From Bacteroidota bacterium (GTDB lineage: Bacteria; Bacteroidota; Bacteroidia; B-17B0; Aurantibacillaceae), in contig JANYGR010000400.1 in NCBI GenBank assembly GCA_025359355.1, positions 1 through 7,584 of the forward strand: a stretch of 7,584 nucleotides of DNA. The letters run 5' to 3'. The notes under the pieces were generated by a model that saw nothing but the letters and a program-made list of their open reading frames with translations, ran no database searches and was not told where the DNA came from. A program made the translations under genes and the position numbers. This document shows, piece by piece, positions 1 through 5,215 of the stretch. The first letter of the stretch is position 1; each line of letters opens with the position of its first letter.

Positions 1-112
1 GGTAACGCTTTAAAATCATTAATAGTATTTAAATGAATAGCTTTATCACGGACTCTGTCTTTAATTTTGTCATCAACTTCTCCTGTAATAATTCTATCTA
101 TTCTGTTTTTTG
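1..112. repeat. Left arm of a perfect 112-bp inverted repeat (fold-back of cas9 sequence)
   Basis: Bases 1-112 are the exact reverse complement of 212-323; base i pairs with base 324-i without a mismatch, and the match stops at 113/211. The 99-bp loop (113-211) is normal cas9 sequence. The right arm encodes conserved-looking Cas9 residues (for example NRIDRIITGEVDDK), so it is the native copy and the left arm is the displaced one. The junction lies in a short TTTTTTG run, which could be the microhomology at which a strand folded back. A structure like this at the very edge of a sequence is typical of a fold-back chimera from amplification or assembly, but a real inversion-duplication cannot be excluded from the sequence alone. 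Confidence 0.95.
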
Positions 113-2913
113 ATAAGGATTATGGAGCTTACTCAGAAAAAGCAATTAAAAAGTTACTTCCATTAATGAGAATGGGTAAATATTGGAACGAGACAGAAAT
201 ACACCCTCAAACAAAAAACAGAATAGATAGAATTATTACAGGAGAAGTTGATGACAAAATTAAAGACAGAGTCCGTGATAAAGCTATTCATTTAAATACT
301 ATTAATGATTTTAAAGCGTTACCACTTTGGCTTACTTCATATATTGTATATGACAGACATTCGGAAGATGGTAACGCTATGCAATGGAAGAAGACTGAAG
401 ACATTGAGAATTTCTTAAAAGAATTTAAACAGCACTCCTTACGAAATCCAATTGTTGAGCAAGTAATTACCGAAACACTTAGGGTTGTAAAAGATATATG
501 GAAAACTTATGGCAATGGCTCTGCAAATTTCTTTGATGAAATACATATTGAATTAGGAAGGGAAATGAAAAATCCTGCTGATAAACGCAAGGATATGACT
601 AATAAAATAAGTACAAATGAAAATACGAATCTTAGAATTAAAGCCCTATTATCTGAATTTTTAAATGACACCAATTATGAGAATATTAGACCTTATTCTC
701 CAAGTCAACAAGAAATTTTAAAAATATACGAAGAGGGTGTGCTTAATTCAGAAACTGATATTAATGAAGATATTTTAAAAATCAGCAAAACAGCACAGCC
801 TTCAACCTCTGAACTTAATAAATATAAATTATGGTTAGAACAAAAATATCGTTCGCCATACACAGGAGAAATTATCCCATTAAATAAACTATTTACTCCC
901 GCTTATGAAATAGAACACGTTATTCCTCAATCAAGATACTTTGATGATTCATTAAGCAACAAAGTTATTTGTGAAGCAGAAGTTAATAAAGACAAAGATA
1001 AATGTACAGCATACGAGTACATTAGAGATAATCACGGTAAAAAAATAGAGTTATCTTTTGGAAAAGTAGTTACCATATTTGAAGAAAAAGAATATGAAGA
1101 TTTTGTAAAAAGAAACTATGCAAAAAACAGAAGTAAATTAAATAAATTGATGATGGAAGAAATTCCTGAATCTTTTATTCAACGTCAGTTAAATGATAGC
1201 CGTTATATAAGTAAAGTTGTAAAAAACTTATTATCTAGTTTGGTGAGAGAGGATGATGAGCAGGAAACGACATCTAAACATATTGTTTCTAATAATGGTA
1301 ATATTACAAGTATATTAAAACAAGATTGGGGTTTAAATGATATATGGAATGATATTGTGACTCCTCGTTTTGAAAGATTGAATGAATTAACCAAGAGTAC
1401 TAATTTTGGAGAGTGGACAAATAAAAATGGCAAACGTGTTTTTCAAACGCAAGTACCATTAATATATCAAAAAGGGTTTAACAAAAAACGTATCGACCAT
1501 CGTCATCATGCCTTAGATGCTTTAATTATAGCATGCGCAAGTAAAAATCATATTAATTATCTGAGTAATCAGTATGCGAAATCAGAAACAACACGTTACG
1601 ATTTGCAGAAAAAATTAAGAAGGCATGAACAAATTGAAATTACAGATAAAAAAACTGGTAATAAGAAAAAAATAAATGTTGCTAAAGAATTTCATAAACC
1701 TTGGAATAACTTTACGATACATGCAAAAGAATCACTTGAAAACACTATTGTTAGCTTTAAACAAAACTTAAGAGTAATTAATAAAACAGTTAATTATTAT
1801 GAAAAATGGGTCCCAGATAATAACGGAGATTTAAAGAAAGAAATTGTTAAACAAGAAGGCAATAATTGGGCTATAAGGAAGCCGATGCACAAAGAAACTG
1901 TATCGGGCGCAGTTAGTTTGCGAAAAATAAAAAATGGAGTTTCACTTTCAAATGCTATTGATAATCCTGAAATGATAGTAGATAAATCTCTACGTAAAAA
2001 AATCAAACAGCTCATAGAAGAGAAAAATGACAAAAAGAAAATTCAAACATTTTTTAAAAATATAGAAAACAAATGGAATGACAAAGATGTTTCAAAAGTT
2101 GATGTATATTATTTTGATAATGACAATGTAGCTTCGCGAACAAAATTAAATGAATCATTTACATCAAAATTTATTAAAGAAAGTGTAACAGATACTGGTA
2201 TTCAAAAAATACTGTTAAATCATCTTGAAAAATACAACGAAACATTCGGTAGTAAAATAACGGAACATCCTGAATTAGCGTTTTCGTCTGATGGTATTGA
2301 TGATTTAAATAAAAATATTATTACGTTAAATAACGGTACATTTCATCATACAATTCAAAAAGTAAGAACTTACGAAGCAAAAGGTAATAAATTCAATGTA
2401 GGTATTACTGGCAATAAAAAAGACAAATTTGTTGAAGCCGCAAAAGGAACAAATTTATTTTTTGCCATTTATAAAGATGAAAAAGGGAAACGAAACTATG
2501 AAACAATTCCTTTAAACATTGTTATTGAAAATCAAAAACAGGGAGCACTACAAAACATAAAACCTGAATTTTGTTCTGTACCAACCAAAAATGAAAAAGA
2601 AGATAATTTGTTATTTCATTTATCTCCAAATGATTTAGTGTATGTTCCAACAAACGAAGAATTTGAAAATCCAAATTTAGTTGACTTTAAAAATTTAACT
2701 AAAGAGCAAATTAATAGAATTTACAAAATTGTAAGCTTTACAAGTTATCAAGTCTTTTTTATTAAAAATGAGGTTGCAAATACAATTGTAAATAAAGTAG
2801 AATATTCCGCTTTAAATAAAATGGAACGTGGAATAAATGGAGAAATGATAAAAGATATTTGCTGGAAAATAAAAACTGATAGATTAGGCAATATTTTAAA
2901 TGTATTAAAATGA
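112..2913 (+). CDS. cas9: Cas9, type II-C CRISPR RNA-guided endonuclease, N-terminus missing
   Basis: Cas9 is the crRNA:tracrRNA-guided DNA nuclease; its HNH domain cuts the target strand and its RuvC domain the other strand. Numbering from the in-frame ATG at 67, authentic sequence begins near residue 16 (DKDYGAYSEKAIKKLL, REC lobe). RuvC-II is IHIELGRE (about 159-166, catalytic Glu162). HNH is YEIEHVIPQS (280-289, His284) with Asn307 in EVNKDKDK. RuvC-III is RIDHRHHALDALIIAC (475-490, His481 and Asp484). About 450 residues of WED and PAM-interacting region follow. RuvC-I, the bridge helix and much of REC are absent; Bacteroidota homologues usually exceed 1,400 residues. The ATG at 67 lies in the inverted arm and encodes antisense residues (MSSTSPVIIL...), so it is not a credible start. 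The stop overlaps the cas1 start (ATGA), suggesting translational coupling. The C-terminal part looks intact; whether the genomic gene is whole cannot be judged here. Confidence 0.96.
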   Translation, partial: DKDYGAYSEKAIKKLLPLMRMGKYWNETEIHPQTKNRIDRIITGEVDDKIKDRVRDKAIHLNTINDFKALPLWLTSYIVYDRHSEDGNAMQWKKTEDIENFLKEFKQHSLRNPIVEQVITETLRVVKDIWKTYGNGSANFFDEIHIELGREMKNPADKRKDMTNKISTNENTNLRIKALLSEFLNDTNYENIRPYSPSQQEILKIYEEGVLNSETDINEDILKISKTAQPSTSELNKYKLWLEQKYRSPYTGEIIPLNKLFTPAYEIEHVIPQSRYFDDSLSNKVICEAEVNKDKDKCTAYEYIRDNHGKKIELSFGKVVTIFEEKEYEDFVKRNYAKNRSKLNKLMMEEIPESFIQRQLNDSRYISKVVKNLLSSLVREDDEQETTSKHIVSNNGNITSILKQDWGLNDIWNDIVTPRFERLNELTKSTNFGEWTNKNGKRVFQTQVPLIYQKGFNKKRIDHRHHALDALIIACASKNHINYLSNQYAKSETTRYDLQKKLRRHEQIEITDKKTGNKKKINVAKEFHKPWNNFTIHAKESLENTIVSFKQNLRVINKTVNYYEKWVPDNNGDLKKEIVKQEGNNWAIRKPMHKETVSGAVSLRKIKNGVSLSNAIDNPEMIVDKSLRKKIKQLIEEKNDKKKIQTFFKNIENKWNDKDVSKVDVYYFDNDNVASRTKLNESFTSKFIKESVTDTGIQKILLNHLEKYNETFGSKITEHPELAFSSDGIDDLNKNIITLNNGTFHHTIQKVRTYEAKGNKFNVGITGNKKDKFVEAAKGTNLFFAIYKDEKGKRNYETIPLNIVIENQKQGALQNIKPEFCSVPTKNEKEDNLLFHLSPNDLVYVPTNEEFENPNLVDFKNLTKEQINRIYKIVSFTSYQVFFIKNEVANTIVNKVEYSALNKMERGINGEMIKDICWKIKTDRLGNILNVLK

Positions 2914-3908
2914 TAAAACGCACACTCTACTTTGGCAACCCATCTTATTTGAGTATTAAAAATGCTCAATTAACTATTCGTTTGCCTGAAGTAGTTAGTT
3001 CTGTTAGTTCAAGCGAAGTCGAAATCTCTGTCAGTTCGAGCGAAGTCGAGAACCCTACCCAATATAAACGTGAAGCCTTAGCAACCATTGCTATAGAAGA
3101 TATTGGCATAGTAGTCATTGATAATCCACAAATTACCTTAACCTCTGGTTTATTACAAGCCTTGCAAGAAAACAATGTGGCGGTGATTATTTGTGATTAC
3201 CGCCACATGCCTCAAAGTTTATTATTACCCATTGAGGGCAACAGCATACAACAAGAGCGTTACGATGCCCAATTAGCGGCTAGCGAACCCTTAAAAAAAC
3301 AATTGTGGCAACAAACGGTGATGCAAAAAATAAAAAACCAAGCAGCTGCCTTGGAGAGTTTAAACCTACAGTCGGATTATTTAACGCCCTTGCACCGCAA
3401 TGTAAAAAGTGGTGATACCGATAATTGCGAAGCCACTGCGGCGGTATATTATTGGCAAACTATTTTCATGAAACTTGTGCCCGAATTTAAACGTATAGCC
3501 CGCATACAGGGAGTGCCAAACGTAACGCCTCCTGCGCCTAATAATTTCCTTAATTATGGCTACGCTATCTTAAGGGCCACTATGGCTCGTAGCATTGTAG
3601 CCGCAGGCTTACTCCCTACCCTTGGTATTTTTCATAAAAACAGATATAATGCCTATTGCCTAGCCGATGATTTAATGGAGCCCTATCGCCCTTATGTTGA
3701 TCAAATCGTTCATCAAATGGTGGATGAAATGGGCGTTACAGATGATATGACCAAAGAGCATAAAGCTGTATTATTAAAAATACCTGCTATTGATGTAACC
3801 ATTGATGGAGAAAAAAGCCCATTAATGTTAGCTACACAGCGCACTGCGGTGAGCATTGTAAAATGTTTTAACGGCGAACAACGTAAAATACTGTATCCTG
3901 AATTGTAA
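2910..3908 (+). CDS. cas1: Cas1, CRISPR spacer integrase, with a repeat-derived N-terminal insert
   Basis: Cas1 is the metal-dependent integrase that, with Cas2, inserts new spacers into the array. The 332-residue protein starts with the type II N-terminus MIKRTLYFGNP. Family motifs are visible: IEDIGVVV-like IEDIGIVVID (62-71), KKQLWQQ (129-135), NCEATAA with the probable metal ligand Glu174, then LGIFHKNRYNAYCLADDLME with probable ligands His242, Asp254 and Glu257. The ATG is chosen because it overlaps the cas9 stop as ATGA and gives the expected N-terminus. Residues 31-48 are odd: SVSSSEVEI followed by SVSSSEVEN, encoded by two copies of the palindromic repeat also found between the downstream genes. 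The insert lies between the N-terminal beta strands (after RLPEV, before YKREA), a loop of variable length in the family, so activity may survive. The active site is complete. Base composition is clearly richer in G+C than cas9 in sampled blocks. Confidence 0.97.
   Translation: MIKRTLYFGNPSYLSIKNAQLTIRLPEVVSSVSSSEVEISVSSSEVENPTQYKREALATIAIEDIGIVVIDNPQITLTSGLLQALQENNVAVIICDYRHMPQSLLLPIEGNSIQQERYDAQLAASEPLKKQLWQQTVMQKIKNQAAALESLNLQSDYLTPLHRNVKSGDTDNCEATAAVYYWQTIFMKLVPEFKRIARIQGVPNVTPPAPNNFLNYGYAILRATMARSIVAAGLLPTLGIFHKNRYNAYCLADDLMEPYRPYVDQIVHQMVDEMGVTDDMTKEHKAVLLKIPAIDVTIDGEKSPLMLATQRTAVSIVKCFNGEQRKILYPEL
3000..3053 (+). repeat. Two tandem 27-bp palindromic-repeat units inside the cas1 reading frame
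   Basis: Units 3000-3026 and 3027-3053 each encode nine codons (SVSSSEVEI and SVSSSEVEN). Bases 3029-3053 match the intergenic palindrome at 3996-4020 base for base over 25 positions. Between the two units there are four differences: three are synonymous (third positions of Val, Ser and Glu codons) and one changes the last residue. The 27-bp length keeps the cas1 frame open. The simplest reading is insertion of a dispersed palindrome into cas1, followed or accompanied by tandem duplication and some synonymous drift. Confidence 0.9.
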
Positions 3909-3920
3909 CTAATAGAACGC

Positions 3921-3965
3921 TTCTCGACTTCGCTCGAAGTGACATGTCAGTTCGAACGAAGTCGT
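3921..3965. repeat. Head-to-head pair of REP-like palindromes after cas1 (copies A and B)
   Basis: Copy A (3921-3944, reverse orientation) and copy B (3945-3965, forward orientation) meet at TGACATGTCA. Read together they can form a hairpin with about 20 of 24 positions paired. It begins 13 bases after the cas1 stop. No clear T-run follows, so it could attenuate transcription or protect the mRNA 3' end, but it is not a standard intrinsic terminator. Confidence 0.85.
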
Positions 3966-3995
3966 AAACTAACAAAAAAATAAAATATTAATGCT

Positions 3996-4020
3996 TGTCA
4001 GTTCGAGCGAAGTCGAGAAC
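3996..4020 (+). repeat. REP-like palindrome, copy C
   Basis: Forward-oriented 25-bp copy beginning TGTCAGTTCGAGCG and ending GTCGAGAAC. It is identical to the second unit inside cas1 (3029-3053), so it is the closest relative of the element that entered the gene. It forms an imperfect inverted pair with the next copy at 4035. Confidence 0.88.
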
Positions 4021-4034
4021 AAAAAAACACTTAC

Positions 4035-4058
4035 TTCTCAACGTCGCTCGAAGTAACA
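4035..4058 (-). repeat. REP-like palindrome, copy D (diverged)
   Basis: Reverse-oriented copy beginning TTCTCAACGTCGCTCGAAG, with a few substitutions from the consensus. It lies 26 bases before the GIY-YIG start codon and opposes copy C, so the two can fold into a stem with a 14-base loop directly upstream of that gene. Confidence 0.8.
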
Positions 4059-4083
4059 GCATAAAAAATAAATAGCAACAAAA

Positions 4084-4416
4084 ATGAGAACAGTAAAGTA
4101 CCTATATGTTTACATATTAAAATGTTCTGATGGTACATATTATACTGGCATAACTAATAATCCAGAAAGAAGACTATTACAACATAATAAAGGTTTTAAT
4201 AAAGATAGTTATACATACACCCGACGACCTCTTAAATTAGTTTATTGCGAATTATTTACAAACTTTAATTTAGCTATTGAATGGGAAACTAGAATTAAAA
4301 AATGGAGTAAGGCAAAAAAAGAAGGGCTCATAAATGGTGACTGGCAAAGAATATTAAATGAAGCAGCATGCAAAAACGAGACTTCGCACAAGAACACTTA
4401 TCGTTATTTAAAATAA
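4084..4416 (+). CDS. Small GIY-YIG nuclease-domain protein inserted between cas1 and cas2
   Basis: A 110-residue single-domain GIY-YIG protein of the UvrC/YhbQ-like type. The motif appears as YVYILKCSDGTYYTGIT (8-24, with the two Tyr-containing half-motifs), then NPERRLLQHN (26-35, conserved Arg29/Arg30), then AIEWETRIKKWSKAKKEGLI (64-83) with Glu68 as the likely metal-binding residue. All catalytic positions expected for the fold are present, so it may be an active DNA nuclease. The natural substrate of such small proteins is not established. The ATG gives the usual start just before the first motif. It is not a known core type II cas gene. It splits cas1 from cas2 and is flanked by four palindrome copies upstream and two downstream, which suggests a later arrival rather than an ancestral operon member. 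Its base composition is AT-rich, unlike cas1 and cas2. A role in spacer acquisition is possible but purely positional. Confidence 0.9.
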   Translation: MRTVKYLYVYILKCSDGTYYTGITNNPERRLLQHNKGFNKDSYTYTRRPLKLVYCELFTNFNLAIEWETRIKKWSKAKKEGLINGDWQRILNEAACKNETSHKNTYRYLK

Positions 4417-4427
4417 TATCTGTCTAC

Positions 4428-4451
4428 TTCTCGACTTCGCTCGAAGTGACA
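4428..4451 (-). repeat. REP-like palindrome, copy E
   Basis: Reverse-oriented consensus copy (TTCTCGACTTCGCTCGAAGT then GACA), starting 11 bases after the GIY-YIG stop. It contains the 14-bp interrupted palindrome ACTTCG-CT-CGAAGT. Confidence 0.88.
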
Positions 4452-4476
4452 TAGAATGAATAGATTGGTAATTAAC

Positions 4477-4500
4477 TTCTCGACTTCGCTCGAAGTGACA
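4477..4500 (-). repeat. REP-like palindrome, copy F
   Basis: Identical to copy E and in the same orientation, 25 bases further on, so E and F form a direct repeat and not a hairpin pair. It ends 16 bases before the cas2 start codon. The 100-bp gap between the GIY-YIG gene and cas2 is therefore about half palindrome sequence; no promoter match convinced me. Confidence 0.88.
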
Positions 4501-4516
4501 AAAAAATACAAGTAAT

Positions 4517-4861
4517 ATGAACCTAAACACCGAACGCCTTAACGCCTATCGAATTATGTGGACATTAGTGATGTATGATTTACCAACCGAAACTAAAAAA
4601 GAACGAAAAGCAGCTGCGCGTTTTCGTAAAGATTTAATGCAGGATGGCTTTAGTATGTTTCAGTTTAGCATGTATGTGAGGCACAGTGCTAGTAGTGAAA
4701 ATGCCGATGTGCATAAGCGACGCGTGAAAGGATTATTGCCCGAACATGGCAAGGTGGGTATTTTACAAATTACGGATAAACAATTTGGACAAATCGAATT
4801 GTTTTATGGTACAAAAAAGCATGACTTACCAGATGTACCTCAACAATTAGAGTTATTTTAA
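4517..4861 (+). CDS. cas2: Cas2, CRISPR adaptation protein
   Basis: Cas2 is the ferredoxin-fold partner that bridges Cas1 dimers in the spacer-integration complex. This 114-residue protein has the core WTLVMYDLPTETKKERK (15-31) with the conserved Asp21 after the first beta strand, then FRKDLMQDGFSMFQFSMYVR (36-55), and ends with the beta strand ILQITDKQFGQIELFYG. A start at the Met of codon 14 is possible. The longer start is preferred because ERLNAYRIMW is a usual lead-in for Bacteroidota type II-C Cas2 proteins. It is 608 bp from cas1, an unusually large gap for this pair, filled by the GIY-YIG gene and palindromes. Composition resembles cas1 more than cas9. Confidence 0.96.
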   Translation: MNLNTERLNAYRIMWTLVMYDLPTETKKERKAAARFRKDLMQDGFSMFQFSMYVRHSASSENADVHKRRVKGLLPEHGKVGILQITDKQFGQIELFYGTKKHDLPDVPQQLELF

Positions 4862-4866
4862 TAGCA

Positions 4867-4880
4867 TGTCAGTTCGAGAA
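4867..4880 (+). repeat. Decayed REP-like palindrome, copy G (internal deletion)
   Basis: TGTCAGTTCGAGAA begins six bases after the cas2 stop. It equals the forward consensus with ten bases removed between two TCGAG direct repeats, as expected from slippage or recombination at that short repeat. Confidence 0.7.
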
Positions 4881-4928
4881 TTAATTTTTTCAAAAAAGCA
4901 ATATAAAATAACGTTGGCTTTAATACTC

Positions 4929-5004
4929 TCAACACAGAGTATCTGAGAATTTGAGCACACAAAGAATTTTCCGTGATCTCTGTTTCTCTAAAACTCTGTG
5001 TTGA
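4929..5004. other. Long imperfect inverted repeat / hairpin downstream of cas2
   Basis: TCAACACAGAGT (4929-4940) pairs perfectly with ACTCTGTGTTGA (4993-5004). In the same register GAGAA (4945-4949) pairs with TTCTC (4984-4988), and GAGCAC (4953-4958) can pair with GTG plus CTC at 4973-4980 with a 2-base bulge. The result is a 76-base hairpin-like element. Its CTCTGTG/CACAGAG blocks resemble CTCTGTG-rich intergenic repeats that I associate with Bacteroidota and other genomes. No match to the CRISPR repeat is evident, so I do not call it tracrRNA. It could be a mobile palindrome, an mRNA 3'-end structure or a small RNA. Confidence 0.6.
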
Positions 5005-5064
5005 AAAAATACTAGGTTAATAAATCAACTCCAAATACTTGATGAAATCGAGAACAATTAGAAA

Positions 5065-5089
5065 CAAAAAATCCGCCTTTCGGGCGGAT
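5065..5089 (-). terminator. Intrinsic terminator, strongest for leftward transcription from the array
   Basis: Stem ATCCGCC (5071-5077) and GGCGGAT (5083-5089) with a 5-base loop. Read leftward, the stem is followed by T's, a G and more T's (complement of CAAAAA at 5065-5070 and AAA before it), the classic intrinsic form. Read rightward it is followed by only ATAATTGTTT-type sequence, so it would be weaker for the cas transcript. It lies about 80 bp beyond the array, where transcripts leaving the first repeat on the minus strand would end. Confidence 0.8.
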
Positions 5090-5169
5090 AATTGTTTGAT
5101 AAAACCTCATTTTTATTATTGATAAATCTACCTGAAAGCATTGATTTTGTTATTGTTTTCGACTTACCT
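5090..5169. other. AT-rich flank beside the array, candidate leader
   Basis: This 80-bp stretch separates the terminator from the first intact repeat. No reading frame or RNA gene is seen. Bases 5121-5140 (GATAAATCTACCTGAAAGCA) resemble the repeat segment GATACATTTTGAAAGCA, with two substitutions and a 3-base insertion, and could be a remnant repeat. If new spacers enter at this end, as the truncated repeat at the far end suggests, this flank would serve as the leader. That is inference from polarity only. Confidence 0.4.
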
Positions 5170-5186
5170 GGTGTTTATCAATAAGT

Positions 5187-5215
5187 CAAAGATACATTTT
5201 GAAAGCAAATCACAA
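5187..5215 (-). promoter_or_regulatory. Repeat-embedded promoter (first repeat shown; the same in all 27 full repeats)
   Basis: On the minus strand the repeat contains TTG (complement of 5213-5215), then 18 bases, then TATCTTTG (complement of 5187-5194). This fits the published Flavobacterium consensus TTG-N17-23-TAnnTTTG at every fixed base. Transcription would start roughly 7 bases past the -7 box, inside the repeat, giving about 10 repeat bases followed by the spacer and the next repeat. Repeat-internal promoters are established for type II-C arrays of Neisseria meningitidis and Campylobacter jejuni; their use here is inferred. The same motif recurs at the same offset in each repeat (bases 18-25 and 44-46 of the plus-strand repeat). 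Confidence 0.7.

Noticed and set aside
67..111. ATG at 67 as the start of cas9
   Set aside because: It falls in the inverted arm, so the 15 residues it adds are the antisense of a downstream part of cas9. A Cas9 starting in the middle of the REC lobe would also lack RuvC-I.
1203..3175. Minus-strand open frames of 69-78 codons opposite cas9 and cas1
   Set aside because: They lie wholly antisense to well-supported genes, have no recognisable domain, and reflect AT-rich codon use on the other strand.
4084..4416. GIY-YIG protein as a Cas4 or Csn2 type adaptation factor
   Set aside because: Cas4 is a RecB-type nuclease with Fe-S cysteines and Csn2 is a DNA-binding ring protein; neither signature is present, while the GIY-YIG motifs are clear.
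5041..5054. Another palindrome remnant (GATGAAATCGAGAAC-like)
   Set aside because: Only the tail TCGAGAAC matches the consensus clearly; eight bases in AT-rich DNA is too little to call.
5117..5169. tracrRNA on the plus strand ending at the array
   Set aside because: Only about 15 scattered positions match the anti-repeat, the guide-proximal CACAAC part is absent, and array repeats follow in place of hairpins and a terminator.
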